The notes below the pieces were generated by a model. The model was not told the origin of the DNA. It made no database searches and saw only the letters and a program-made list of their open reading frames with translations. This document shows, piece after piece, positions 11,528 to 22,400 of a stretch of DNA of 64,000 nucleotides. The stretch comes from Piezodorus guildinii (lineage: Eukaryota; Arthropoda; Insecta; Hemiptera; Pentatomidae): assembly GCA_023052935.1 (NCBI GenBank), contig CM041293.1, positions 169,281,341-169,345,340 of the forward strand, written 5' to 3'. The position numbers and the translations under genes were made by a program. Each line of letters opens with the position of its first letter. The stretch's first letter is position 1.

Positions 11528-12995
11528 AATAAATTAAATAAATTAATTAAATGTTTATAATTAAATAAATTAATGTTTATAGCTATAATACATTAATAAT
11601 TCCTTCCTTGGAATATGTTTTTTAGACTACAGTAGATACCTTTAATTAATCTATCATATTATATATTTTCAACATTCTATTATATTTTGAAACTGGTAAT
11701 GTGTAAAAATTTGTTAAAAAATAATGCATACAAAACTCAAGTGATTTTTAAAAATATTTTTCAAAAGGGAAAAAGATAAAAGACGAGCCGCATAATATTT
11801 GTTATCGGCTTAAGATTTCTTATTTCTTAACTCCACTACCTGGGATTATACCTAGGATAGCTGAAAGGATGTCGGCCCAATATTGCTCCAGAATTAAGGG
11901 TCATAAACTTGTTTCCTTAGGTTTTATTTATAACTAGGTTTATTCCAATTTTATCTTCCTAGCTATTTTACCTTACCATAAAAAGTGTATAAATAATGAA
12001 AATACAGATTTTAAACAATTGCTTAAAAAGACTAATTCGTACGGTAGAATTATATTTCATTTTATATCCTTAGATAGTATTATTCTATTTGAAAAAATTA
12101 TAACATTATTTTAAATATACGTTAATATTCACAAAGTGTATATATTTTTTATCCATATTCTATTTATTTATCTTTATTTGTTATTATATATAAATAATTA
12201 ATTTTGGTAGAGGGACCAAATTCCAAGTTTAGAACTGGAAATTCAAATAAGAATGTGTTTTAAAATATTTCCTTACTAAATGTACCTATTATTTTGTATA
12301 TTATTATTTTAGTTTCATTTTATGTAATTTGACTTTTCTTTTGTTTATACTGTAAATATTATATGAATGTTATCATTTAGCAATATTATTATTGTCCATT
12401 GTGACAAACTGTAATATATCCGAATAAATAAAATTAAAAAAAAAAAATGAGTTATTTTTAACTACAAGATTTAAACATTTTGGGTGTTTAAACGTATCTG
12501 ATTTCAAAAAAAGTTAGTTATTTTTTGGTAATTTAATGTGAAAAACAATCTTATAAGACTAAATTCTTTAAAATATAATGATGTTTAATTTTTGTCGGCT
12601 GTACATAAGCTATAACTTTTTTACTGCAAAACACTTGTATCAAAAGTAATATAAGTACTATATGTGAAATAAATATATATATATATATTAAGTTTTGAGT
12701 GAAGCTTGAACTAGAAGAGAAAAATGGAATTATCCCGGATCATAAATATAACAAAAGTAGACACTTTTATGGCCCTTAAACCTTAAGCAAAATTTGCTGA
12801 CAGCCCTTTTGAATTCCCCCAAGGAATTTCCCTACAGCCAATGGTCCAAACAAATTTACTGCTCTTTCCTTTATCCTTTTTCTGAACTTAGATTATTTAA
12901 TAAAACACATGCTTCTATCGAAACGTAATGTAATCAACTCATTGATTCTTTTTCATATCTAATTTTATTTAATAATTTTTAACTTGATTTTAAGA
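11528..12995. repeat. Inner left palindrome arm, no gene
   Basis: A/T-rich non-coding DNA matched in inverted orientation by about 13590-15240. The clearest shared block is around 11830-11940 versus 14885-15000. It contains a short (AT)n run at about 12672-12690 that has expanded in the other arm. No gene seen. Confidence 0.7.
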
Positions 12996-13590
12996 ACAGA
13001 GTTAGGGTAGGGTGGGGCTAGTTCTGTAATTTTTCACTTGAACGGATATAGCTCCTTAATGATAAGTCTCAATGATTTTCTAAGCGGCTTGATGGATTTC
13101 TAATATATCCCTTGGCGAAAGTGTCAATAGTAATTTTTTTTGTGAGAAGTCGAATTTAAGAGCTACAGCTATTTAAATCCGGGAAGTCAAGTTTAGTCAA
13201 TGTACCCCATAGGTGAGGTAAATTGAGCACCAAGAACGTCTAACCAAACCATGGATTTAATTTCAACTAGAAATAAACTAAAATATGTGGTTAAAAATCA
13301 GCTCTAATTAATCGACTTTTAGTGACAGAACGACAAAATTTAAAGTAATTTTCTTTGAATAACTAACCAAAACTAGAATCAATAAAACATTAACGTATCT
13401 TAAGATTATCTTTAACATTAGATTCAGTCTTACTATTTAAAATCAGACGTAAATGTTTTTATTATTACTCACTGTTTCATTTTTCATTACGTATGGTTTG
13501 GTTAGACATCCTTGGAGCACAACTTACCTCACTATATCCGTTCAAGTGAAAAATTGCAGAACTAGCCCCACCCTACCCTAACTCTGTTCT
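12996..13590. repeat. Centre of the palindrome
   Basis: The words gttagggtagggtggggcta (from about 13001) and its complement (about 13561-13581) mark the innermost long pairing, which runs to about 13050/13532. A second short pairing, around gaggtaa...gtctaaccaaacc at about 13213-13250 and 13493-13533, continues inside. About 160 bp (13051-13212) is present only on the left side, and the unpaired loop is about 240 bp. Confidence 0.8.
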
Positions 13591-14091
13591 TAAAATCAAG
13601 TTAAAAATTATTAAATAAAATTAGATATGAAAAAGAATCAATGAGTTGATTATATTACGTTTCGATAGAAGCATGTGTTTTATTAAATAATCTATTATAT
13701 TATTATCTATAACAAAGGTTAGTTTTGTTCGCTTTTTATCACTCTCCATTACCTTTAGCAACTTTGTGCATAAGATAATGACTTTTCTATAATCGTTAGC
13801 TTCCTGATTTGTCTGATTATATTGAAACAGTAAAATATTGATGAAAAATATAAAATATATTTAGAAACTTTATAATATTTTAAAAATTATTTTAAGTTCA
13901 GAAAAAGGATAAAGGAAAGAGCAGTAAATTTGTTTGGACCATTGGCTGTAGGGAAATTCCTTGGGGGAATACAAAAGGGATGTCGGCAAATTTTGCTTAC
14001 GGTTTAAGGGCCATAAAAGTGTCTACTTTTGTTATATTTATGATCCGGGATAATTCCATTTTTCTCTTCTAGTTCAAGCTTCACTCAAAAC

Positions 14092-14093
<2 letters not shown>

Positions 14094-14153
<60 letters not shown>
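14094..14153. repeat. (AT)n microsatellite
   Basis: A pure AT dinucleotide run of about 60 bp. The matching place in the left arm has only about 19 bp, showing expansion or contraction since the duplication. Confidence 0.95.
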
Positions 14154-14156
<3 letters not shown>

Positions 14157-15398
14157 CATATGTAGTACTTATTATAATGCAAATAACAATAATTATGACA
14201 GTATCTCCTAAAAATACTGTACTATATCAATTGATTATTTAATAAAAAGCTCTTTTAATATTTTATGTCTGGGCCAAGTTAGTGGCTGTGTTGTGTTAAT
14301 TAATGTCCAGACCTCAGATGTTGAATATATCTCTACTTTTTAATATAAATAAAATTTTGGCTTAAATTTATAAAGAAAGAATTAAATATCTTATTTTAAT
14401 ACCAAAGATCACTTATTCTCTAAAGTTTTCTGTACAAATAAATTATGTTTGGAAGAATTTATAGAATTATAATATTGTTTTTCACATAAAATTACCTAAA
14501 AATAACTAACTTTTTTTAAACTTTATTGAAATCAGATAAGCCCTAAACATTTAAATTTTGTAGTACAAAAATAACTCATATATTTAGTAAGGAAATATTA
14601 TAATGCATATTCTTATATGAATTTCCAGTACTGAACTTATTTATATAGATATAGATTATTTATATATAATAACTAATAGAGATAAATAGATAAATAATAT
14701 AAACAATTTGTTAATATTAACAAATATTTAAAATGATATTATTTTTTCAAATAGAACAATACTATTTTTTCAAATTCTAGCATACGAATTAGTATTTTTG
14801 AGCAATTATTTGAAATATGTGTTTTCATTATTTATACATTTTTTATCATAAGTTCATATAACTAGGAAGAAAAAAATATAATAAACCTGGTTATAAATAA
14901 AACCTAAGGAAACAAGTTTATGACCCTTAATTCTGGAGCAATATTGAGCCGGCATCCTTTCAGCTATCCTAGGTATAATCCCAGGTACTGGAGGTTAGAA
15001 ATAGGGAATCTTAACCTGATAATAAATATTATGCGGCTCGCCTTTTATCTCTTTCCCTCTTTACAAATATTTTTAAAAATCACTTGTGTTTTGTATGCAT
15101 TATTTGTCAACATATTTTTATACGATACAGGTTCCTAAATATAATATGATTGATTAGTTAAAGGTATCAACTGCATTCTAAAAAACATGTACCAAAGAAG
15201 GAATTTTTAATTTATTATGGCTATCCGCATTAATTTATTCAATTTTAAACTTTGAAGTTATTTAATGATTAATTAAAATTGCACTAATTGTAAGATAAAC
15301 TTTTTTTTTAATCTCTCGTTTCGAAAATGAATTCGGTTATAAAAAATAGGAAATGTTTAAAACATGTTCGAAATATTTTTTATACTAAAAGTTTTATA

Positions 15399-15703
15399 AT
15401 TGTGGATATAATTAGTTGACCGTTGAGAATTACTGAAGGAATTAGTCCGGGTGGCGGTCATTAAATGAAACAACTGAATAGTTTTAACTATTTTATTGTT
15501 TGCCAACGTTTCGACCCCCATTGTGGGTCATCATCAGGGCGTCTGGTAGGTGAGTGGAAACTCCACTTTTCCACGTTTCCACTCACCTACCAGACGCCCT
15601 GATGATGACCCACAATGGGGGTCGAAACGTTGGCAAACAATAAAATAGTTAAAACTATTCAGTTGTTTCATTTAATGACCGCCACCCGGACTAATTCCTT
15701 CAG
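15399..15703. mobile_element. Hairpin element family H1, copy 1 (near-perfect foldback, 305 bp)
   Basis: The segments on both sides of about 15567 are almost perfect complements, for example gaaggaattagtccgggtgg at the left and its complement at the right. The element is flanked by a 13-bp duplication taaaagttttata (15386-15398 and 15704-15716). The left palindrome arm lacks it. On the plus strand ctgatga (15599-15605), a gaccc/gggtc stem and gaaac (15624-15628) form a hammerhead-like core. A mirror copy is on the minus strand in the other half. No coding frame. Long variable-length duplications suggest RNA-mediated insertion rather than cut-and-paste. Confidence 0.85.
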
Positions 15704-16188
15704 TAAAAGTTTTATATTTTATTAATTAGTTTTCGGATCTCTTTTGTTATATCATTATATATATATATTTTTTTTATAAGCTGCGATTCTCACATATTCT
15801 TTAATGTACCAGAAATTTTGATATTTAAGGTAAATATAATAGATGCATTATGATGTTTTATATATTTTTGGAATAATTATATTACCTATACACCAAAAGA
15901 TTTCAATATTTACACGGAAGATTAGAGCCAAAACATAAAAAGAAATGTACATGAATTAACTGAATTTTATTTTACTTTGGGACTTGTTAAAGAAAACGAG
16001 TAAAAAACTATAAAACGTTCAAAAAAATTTTCAAGAAGAAAAAATCGATTTTTTTGTTATAGTAGTCTTATTTTATAAGATTATGATTTAAAAGAGGCTT
16101 TTTGAGAGATTTGATAGAATCTTTCATTTAAGAAGGAATTTAATCACTTATGTTATGCCAAATAGATTAGTGGAGTCGTGATAGAATG

Positions 16189-16189
<1 letters not shown>

Positions 16190-16243
<54 letters not shown>
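16190..16243. repeat. (AT)n microsatellite
   Basis: An AT dinucleotide run at the point where the left arm carries the Helitron-like insertion. Confidence 0.95.
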
Positions 16244-16245
<2 letters not shown>

Positions 16246-16438
16246 ATAAAATTCAAGGTATAGTAACATAAGTTGTGTAATCAATTAGGTTCCAAAGTTT
16301 CTAAAAGATACTTAAGTATGAATCGTTAGAGACCCTAAAATATGATTCTATAGATAGCTGAGAGGAATATTACTCCTCGTCTTAAAAAATTATGCGGAAG
16401 AGTAATTTATGCCTTTTAGGTTCAGGACTCATAAAATA

Positions 16439-16569
16439 TTAAGGATGTATAGTCGACTATAGAAACTAGCTTGTGAGCCATCATCAGGACATGGCTCAGT
16501 AATGCCCTGATAATGGCTCACAAGCTTGAGCCGAAACATTGGCAAAATTAAAAAAAATGACTGATTCCT
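16439..16569 (+). mobile_element. Hairpin element family H2, copy 3 (short)
   Basis: Begins with the family terminal block around ggatgtatagtcgacta, then an inverted pair cttgtgagccatcatcagg/ccctgataatggctcacaag. It is flanked by the 13-bp duplication gactcataaaata (16426-16438 and 16570-16582); the left arm has a single copy of that word. The hammerhead-like core is changed to ctgataa (16507-16513) with gaaac at 16533-16537. It has lost much of the middle compared with the other copies. Confidence 0.8.
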
Positions 16570-17279
16570 GACTCATAAAATAAATCTGAGTTTAACATGG
16601 ATTTTATGGTAGTACCGATAAAATCTTATCCACAAAATCAACTCAATTGAAGGAATATCTATAACACAAAGATAAGATATAGGGTTCCAGATAACGAAAT
16701 AATTTAAAAATATATAAAGATATATCTAAAACAAAAAAACAACATCACCCTTAAATCGTATAAGAAAGAAAAGAAAAGAATGTTTGAAAGGAAAAAAAGG
16801 AAGTGAAAAAATAATAATACATCAAACGATCTAATAACACGAGAAAAAAAATGTCATTAATAAAAATTCTTAATTTCCTCTTCAATAAAAATCTAAAATC
16901 GATTGAAAAAAAGAAAGTGTTAATTTTCTTGTAATTAAAAACCTTTCTGTACATCTTATATCATACTTTCCTCGTAAGTGATAATAGAAACCATAAAAAA
17001 GAAATATGCAAAAAATACGTACCTACATAAAATTGTTTTTTTTTTTTTTTCAAGAACTATATTGCTTTCTCACTACTTTTAATTAGTACAAAGGTATAAA
17101 AAAATGATAAAACAGATTTACAAAGTAGACATTTATTAATTAAATCATTTGCTTCAACAAATTTCAGATAATAAAAAAAAAAGTGTTTACTTTAATCATT
17201 GAACCGTGAGCATTAAACTAAAACATAAACACTAAAAATGTAAAACATATCACACTGTGACAGCAGTTATAGCCAATGT

Positions 17280-17635
17280 GTCCTAATTTACAAAATCTTA
17301 TATCTAACATAAAATTATATAAATTGAAATGTGAACAAAGTTTCAATAACTTGATTGTTATTTCGTCATGTTTCAGATCATTACAGTGTGTTGTCCTAAG
17401 TTAAATATTATATTCTTGTTATATAATTCAACAGTAACACTTTAATTAAAACATTCACATTATAAATCTAAAAGTTAACACACAAATTATATCACAATTG
17501 GCACTGTGATATTAAAAATAGCAATTTATAATAATAGGCATTACCATACAGACATTATAACTAATTTGAAATGAAACCATTTTGTAAACTGGGCTAAGTT
17601 AAAAAAATTAACATATTTAGAATCTGTGTATCAAG
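17280..17635. other. Right-arm-specific segment 3' of the twin gene
   Basis: About 350 bp in the 3' flank of the minus-strand gene with no match in the left arm. A/T-rich, no coding frame, and no terminal repeats seen. Either an insertion here or a deletion in the left arm. Confidence 0.5.
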
Positions 17636-17649
17636 ATAACACAAATTAC

Positions 17650-19414
17650 TCAAGATGGTTGATCCTCTGGTCGGCTCGCAGGCTGGGATTGCATTCTCCT
17701 TCTCCTAGCTTCTTCAATCAGAATATCTAAGGTTTCCAAAAGACCTAAGGTCCTTCCGGGGTAATATCTTTCCGGAGTTTGATCATCCCACGGCCCTGGA
17801 GTGACTGGTTCGTACTATAATAAGAAATATACAATAATTAGATGGAATGTCAGTATTTTGTATTATAAAAAAACAAACATTGCCTATACTAGATACAATC
17901 CTTATAGAAATTCAACTAAAAAGATCATCCAAATCTACGTTAGCTTTATTTAAAACATTATATAATGTTTATTAACCGTCCCACAGCATCCCCCAGCTAT
18001 GTTAATCGAATGCAATACAGACTCTTAATAATAGAAGAACAACGCTGACGTGATGTTTTGAATAAAATAAATATAAATGGAAGTTTTTGTGTTCTGTTTA
18101 AATATTACACAGAATTATGAAACATTTGAATACTAGCGGAACTATAGAACATTTAGCAAATCACTAAAACCACATTTTTTACTACACTATAAAAAAAGTA
18201 ATAACATGGAGCACGAATGAAATTTGTAAATATTTTATTTAAAAAAAAAGACTGTTAAAATAATATGATTTGAAACTTATCCACTTACCACAGGCTGGTA
18301 GCGTTCACGATACTCCGGAGTTGAAGCTGCATTCTGGTTCATATCGTTCGTTGCGGCTTGTTGATGAAATTGTTGGTGGCCGGATGCTTGAAACTGACCC
18401 CTTGAAAGATCCTACAAGAGTTACATAAAGTTTAGATGTTTTAATAAAATTATTCTAAAAAAATATATTCATAACTGTCTACGGCAGCAAGATAAAGTTA
18501 AAAGTTATAAAAAACAGTAAAGACTATAGTTTAAACCATTTAATTAAATACTTTAGTAATTATAATGTTAATAAAAATAAATTTTCTTACCAAAGGCCCA
18601 TTCGGTAAATAGTACGCTGATGAAGCTCCATTCTGGTATGCACCAGTATGATAGTTCGTTGCAGGAGGTTGATAATAATGTTGATAGTTAGAACTTATGT
18701 AATAAGGTGGAGGAGGGGTCTGCAACAATTAAATTATGTTTATATGAAAATTATATCAAAAGAAACTGATACCTATTATGTATACCACAGTCTACAAATA
18801 TGAACACAATATATAAAGGTGAAAGTAACTCATAAACACTGAAAACATTCCTAGTTCGCTATTAACTTACAGCAAAAAAGAAAAACAGTTTTAAGTTAAA
18901 TCCTTTTAATTAATACTAGGATTAAAAAAATGCAATAAAAAATTAATTTCCTTACCATAGGTCCAGTCTCTACAAAGTGCAGCGGTGATGAAGCTCCATT
19001 GTGGTATGTATATTGGTTCGTTGCCTGATAACTCTGATAGTTTTCCGTTTCTGGAATCGGAGCTGGCGGAGGAGTCTACAAGAGTACATTTAGATGTTTT
19101 AATGAAAGTTATATTAAATTAACACATTTATAGTAGAGAGAGTTGAACACAAAAATTTAAGATCACAATTAATAATAACCCTCACCTTTATACGAGGCTT
19201 CACAACGGCCACGGGTTTGCTTTTTAGAGGGGAATCGGGTCCGAAATTAAGTCTTCTTCTGACCTTTAATATAATTACAATTTAATCAGTGAAAAATACA
19301 TTTATGAAAATAAATAATTTAAAAAATATATGTTTAGACAATAATAATTACCTTCTGAATCCTTTTCAATAACGTCTTTGGGCACTTAGGGGTTTCATAT
19401 GTTATAGAATCCAT
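17650..19414 (-). CDS. Six-exon gene for a Tyr/Gln/Asn/Pro-rich modular protein, right palindrome copy
   Basis: Minus-strand exons from 5' to 3': 19352-19414, 19186-19263, 18956-19075, 18591-18719, 18289-18411 and 17650-17814. All junctions are phase 0 with GT/AG borders; 225 aa, stop TGA at 17652-17650. The exon plan matches the left copy. By hand count the two coding sequences differ by 23 substitutions (about 15 replacing, 8 silent) plus one 3-nt deletion in exon 6 that removes one acidic residue. Changes include K14T and F16L in exon 1, several Tyr/His exchanges, Val-to-Met at the end of exon 3, and Ala-to-Asp and Ser-to-Arg in exon 5. No frameshift or stop. The purine-rich block upstream and the 5' UTR donor after 19522 are conserved. 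The protein is not recognised. Confidence 0.75.
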
Positions 19415-19514
19415 CTTCTAAAATTATCTATATAAAAAAAAAATAGTAAAAAAATACTGCAATAATATAACTAAATTCAAATGGAAAAAGCACTTCAATA
19501 TAAAAGATATGTAA

Positions 19515-19705
19515 TATTCACCTGTTTCAAGAAAGCAGACCGTACTTCACTTGTCAAAAATCGGCTAAAACTGATGATTTTTCCAAAAAGGGGTGGAGCT
19601 TAACAGGTACCGGAGTAGGGGGAGGGAGGGACCGAGAGAGGGAGGAGGGAGGGAAAGGTGAGGAGTGGGGGGAGGGAGGCTTCTATGGAGGAGAGGGTAT
19701 GTTTA
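19515..19705 (-). promoter_or_regulatory. Putative promoter/5' UTR region of the right twin gene
   Basis: Counterpart of 2516-2690. A purine-rich tract on the plus strand (about 19594-19700), so pyrimidine-rich in the direction of transcription, lies upstream of a likely 5' UTR exon whose donor is at 19521. A promoter role is inferred only from position and conservation. Confidence 0.4.
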
Positions 19706-20159
19706 AAAATTATCAGAATTTACAATCACCTTTTATCAGTTTTTAAACTGTTCAAAATCGAGAAATTATTAAAATTGTAGTTTAAATTATAGATATTTAT
19801 CTCTAATAAGATTTAAATGACCCAGTTTAATAATAAATGATTTAAATGTTTGGAGCAGAAACCTACTTAAAATTATTATATTATCTAATGTTAATAATTA
19901 AAATTATACAAGGGAAATTTTTCTTTTTCTATTTCCAAACTTCCTTCAGTATTTAAAAATAATTCCTTGAAAATGAGTTCCTGATATTAAGTCCGAATTA
20001 TTTTGAATTTCAGCTTAAGGTTTAAGTTATCAATGTATTGCAAATAGTTTAAAATGTCACACGAAACACAGCAATATATCAAAAAATAATCTATAGTGAT
20101 TTGTAGAAGATATCGGATCATGTTTTAGTATTTTTGGTCATATTTCAAGGTAGAGCGGC

Positions 20160-20580
20160 AAGAAAAAAACTATTATCAATAAAACAAATCGAAAAAAAAG
20201 TTTGGATTTTGCCCGATGTTGTTTACATATAGGTACGGTTTATATATTTTTTTCCGATTATATTCCTTTTGGAGAACATCATCGAAAAATAATAAATTTT
20301 CACATAAAGAAATCGGGTTGTTTATATAATATCGTGCCAATTGTAATATCTTTTTATATTGTTTTAAATTTTATTTTTTTGATAAAGCAATTTTTTTTTT
20401 TTTCATGCAACTCTACCTTTAATGCCTGCTTCATGCAACCGATTCATCTCCGTTTTAGGATTTGCATTAATAACGAATTACTTTTGCAAACTCACGAGCC
20501 GTCAGTTCTGAATCACTGCCTGGAAACTTTTTAAACCCTTAAGCTTTTATTGTCACTAGAGCCACATTAACTTTTTTAAT
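20160..20580 (-). pseudogene. Degenerate Tc1-like transposase fragment
   Basis: On the minus strand, short frames resemble Tc1-family DNA-binding and early catalytic regions: a segment like Glu-Leu-Thr-Ala-Arg-Glu-Phe-Ala-Lys near 20485-20515, then RLHEAGIKGRVA (about 20406-20441), a signature of Tc1-type transposases. Further on is a weak segment with Asp-Asp-Val and Lys-Pro-Tyr-Leu-Tyr-Val where the first catalytic Asp region would be expected. Stops and frameshifts are many and no terminal inverted repeats were found. Starts just beyond the palindrome edge. Confidence 0.45.
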
Positions 20581-21860
20581 TATACATAGCATTGTCGCGT
20601 GTGACATTTTAAACTATTTTTTAAGAACCTGATAACTTCGATCTAGTTCAAATTAAGAAAAATGTCGGTCTTAATATCAGGAACTCAACTCTTGCGATTT
20701 TTTGCTGGACGCATTTTTAAGAAATTGCATTTTAATACTGGAAGAAGTTAGCACAATTTTTATTTGTTACCACAAATTGGGAGAAAATCTATCCCTTCAC
20801 ACGTAACGCATTCATACAAAAAATAATATTTTACGAAAAGAGAATCCAATTTCGAGCATGAGTCATTTTCGATTGACGAGTCCGGATTAGGTCCCGAGAT
20901 ATGTTACAACACCCTAAAGTGTCTGAATTAAGTCCTGGCTTCTACATTGGAAAACGACTTATCAGCTAATATATATTATATAGGATCATCATAATTCAAA
21001 TGAATGAATTATCATCCCCCCCCTATAAACGTTTTGGCATGTATAATTGCCTCTTTCAAGGCATTTACTTTATATAAAAAATTTATAAGTAATAATTATT
21101 TAAAGACAAAAAATCATGAAATTTTACTCGAGAAAATAATATTATTTTAATACATATCATATAAATAAATTTAAAAAAAAATCAAATTGAAGAAATAAAT
21201 TAACATAATAAAATTTGATGCTTATTTTAGGCAATACCCTATCTAAAATAATGAATAAAACTAGAACTACACAAATCTTTAGATCAAAACGACTGTATCG
21301 TTTTTTATAGATCTTCCAACGCAAAAAAAAAAAAAAAAATTAAAAAGCTGAACTGCACCACATACATAATAGCTGGTTACAACAAAATTTAAAATTATAC
21401 ATGTTTAATTAGGTTTTACTTTGGATTTTATCGCAGCTGATATAATTTAAAATTATCTATTGAATCAAAATTGGGAGGTGATTTTGACACGTTTAAAAGT
21501 AAAATTATCATGCTAATTTTAGTTGATAACGTTTGTTCTGATTTTTTTAAAAATGTTTTGGAGGGTGTATAGTTTTTCATACCAAGACACAATTTGAAAG
21601 TGCGAATCCGATCGCTTAGAGTTACAGTGATCTAAAGATTGACAGCCTTTTTTTAAACTATCAATTTAGGGATAAAGCAAACAAGAAAAAAGCAAAAAAA
21701 AAATTGTGTTATGTTACATTTTGATATTTTTCGTCTAGAAGTAATTATTACTTATAAAATCTTCATGATGATTTTTATAATGTAAAAACTAATAACATTT
21801 TAAAAGAAAAAAATATTAAGGCGCAAGGAATCCGATTCGGACACATTAAAAAAAAACAAA
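20581..21860. other. Unassigned A/T-rich DNA
   Basis: Homopolymer runs and short A/T repeats, no convincing gene. The part near 20600-20690 faintly resembles the spacer of the palindrome edge (gtgtgacattttaaactattt also occurs near 2160 and, inverted, near 20050), so an old third copy of that edge may lie here. Confidence 0.35.
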
Positions 21861-21885
21861 AACCAAAAACGCAAGAACCTAATTC

Positions 21886-21954
21886 AAGCACAATCGGCAC
21901 CCAATTCGGACTATCTCGTTCATATCAACGTCATCAACATCTCCTTCTTCCCTG
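21886..21954 (-). CDS. Possible terminal exon of a minus-strand gene
   Basis: On the minus strand a pyrimidine run ending in tttacag (about 21955-21975) precedes a frame Glu-Glu-Gly-Asp-Val-Asp-Asp-Val-Asp-Met-Asn-Glu followed by a stop about 22 codons in. The frame requires one leftover base from a preceding exon in phase 2, which is the phase left by the exon at 47587-47651. No transcript evidence. It may equally be chance. Confidence 0.2.
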
Positions 21955-22189
21955 TAAAAAAAAAAAAAAAAAATCAATTATTATTCTGAAATATCTTTGT
22001 ATATATACATTATTGCATGCATTAATATTTAAAATTTATGGTTAATGTATTTGAAATCGTACTTTGTAATGAATCGTTAAATAGGTAATAAATCGTACCC
22101 CGAATTTCCATTCGCTTTTCCGGCTCTATCTCTTGAACGAATAAATGGATTTTCACCATTTCCACTGATTATTATTATTTACCATTTAC

Positions 22190-22400
22190 ATGCTGATTAT
22201 CGTATTGCGATCGTGAAATTTTTCAAATTCCAGTTTTTAATGGAAATACACGTTTCAGAGTCCCCTGAGTCAAAATAACCTACACAAAGGTCCCTATGTG
22301 CGTGGTAAGTTCAGCACGAAAAAAAAAAGACGTACGAAACTAAAATTTCATATTTAAGACAAGTATACGCCCGAGATGTTACAGCCACAGACCGGAAGGC
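22190..22400 (+). repeat. Dispersed repeat R, partial copy
   Basis: Shares, in order, gtattgcgatcgtgaaa, cgtttcagagtcccctgagt, a gtggtaagt block with a purine run, and tttcatatttaagacaa with the longer copy at about 50813-51545. No coding potential seen. Confidence 0.75.

Larger units (their letters stand above)
2105..13050. repeat. Left arm of a giant inverted duplication
   Basis: Left arm of a palindrome paired with 13532-20118. Anchors read in opposite orientation in the two arms include the outer edge (2105 with 20118), the six exons of the twin gene (2877-4682 with 17650-19414), the block near 6110-6545 with 16320-16940, the block near 10030-10330 with 15350-15920, the block near 11820-11940 with 14885-15000, and the central block ending at 13050. 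The left arm is nearly twice as long because of later insertions: LINE A at 5051, a MITE at 6547, hairpins at 7639 and about 9726, a Helitron-like element at about 7913, and LINE C at about 10436. Exonic divergence between arms is about 3.4% by hand count; introns and flanks look somewhat more diverged. Confidence 0.9.
13532..20118. repeat. Right arm of the giant inverted duplication
   Basis: Inverted counterpart of 2105-13050 (anchors under that entry). It carries the second intact copy of the twin gene and keeps the pre-insertion state for the LINE at 5051, the MITE at 6547 and the hairpin at 7639; it also lacks the LINE at 10436 and the Helitron-like element. It has its own insertions: hairpins at 15399-15703 and 16439-16569, expanded (AT)n tracts, and about 350 bp in the 3' flank of the gene. 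Homology stops near 20118, where the left arm continues into its direct repeat. Confidence 0.9.

Noticed and set aside
15386..15716. CRISPR array or tandem repeat at the hairpin elements
   Set aside because: The repeats are inverted halves of single elements, not spaced direct repeats, and the genome is eukaryotic.
2877..19414. Identification of the twin gene as an aphid bicycle-type effector
   Set aside because: Many short exons fit loosely, but the exons are phase 0, the protein has almost no cysteine, and I see no signal peptide.
20202..20534. Plus-strand frame of 110 codons
   Set aside because: The opposite strand shows Tc1-like transposase remnants; the plus-strand frame is a shadow with poly-Phe from a T run.
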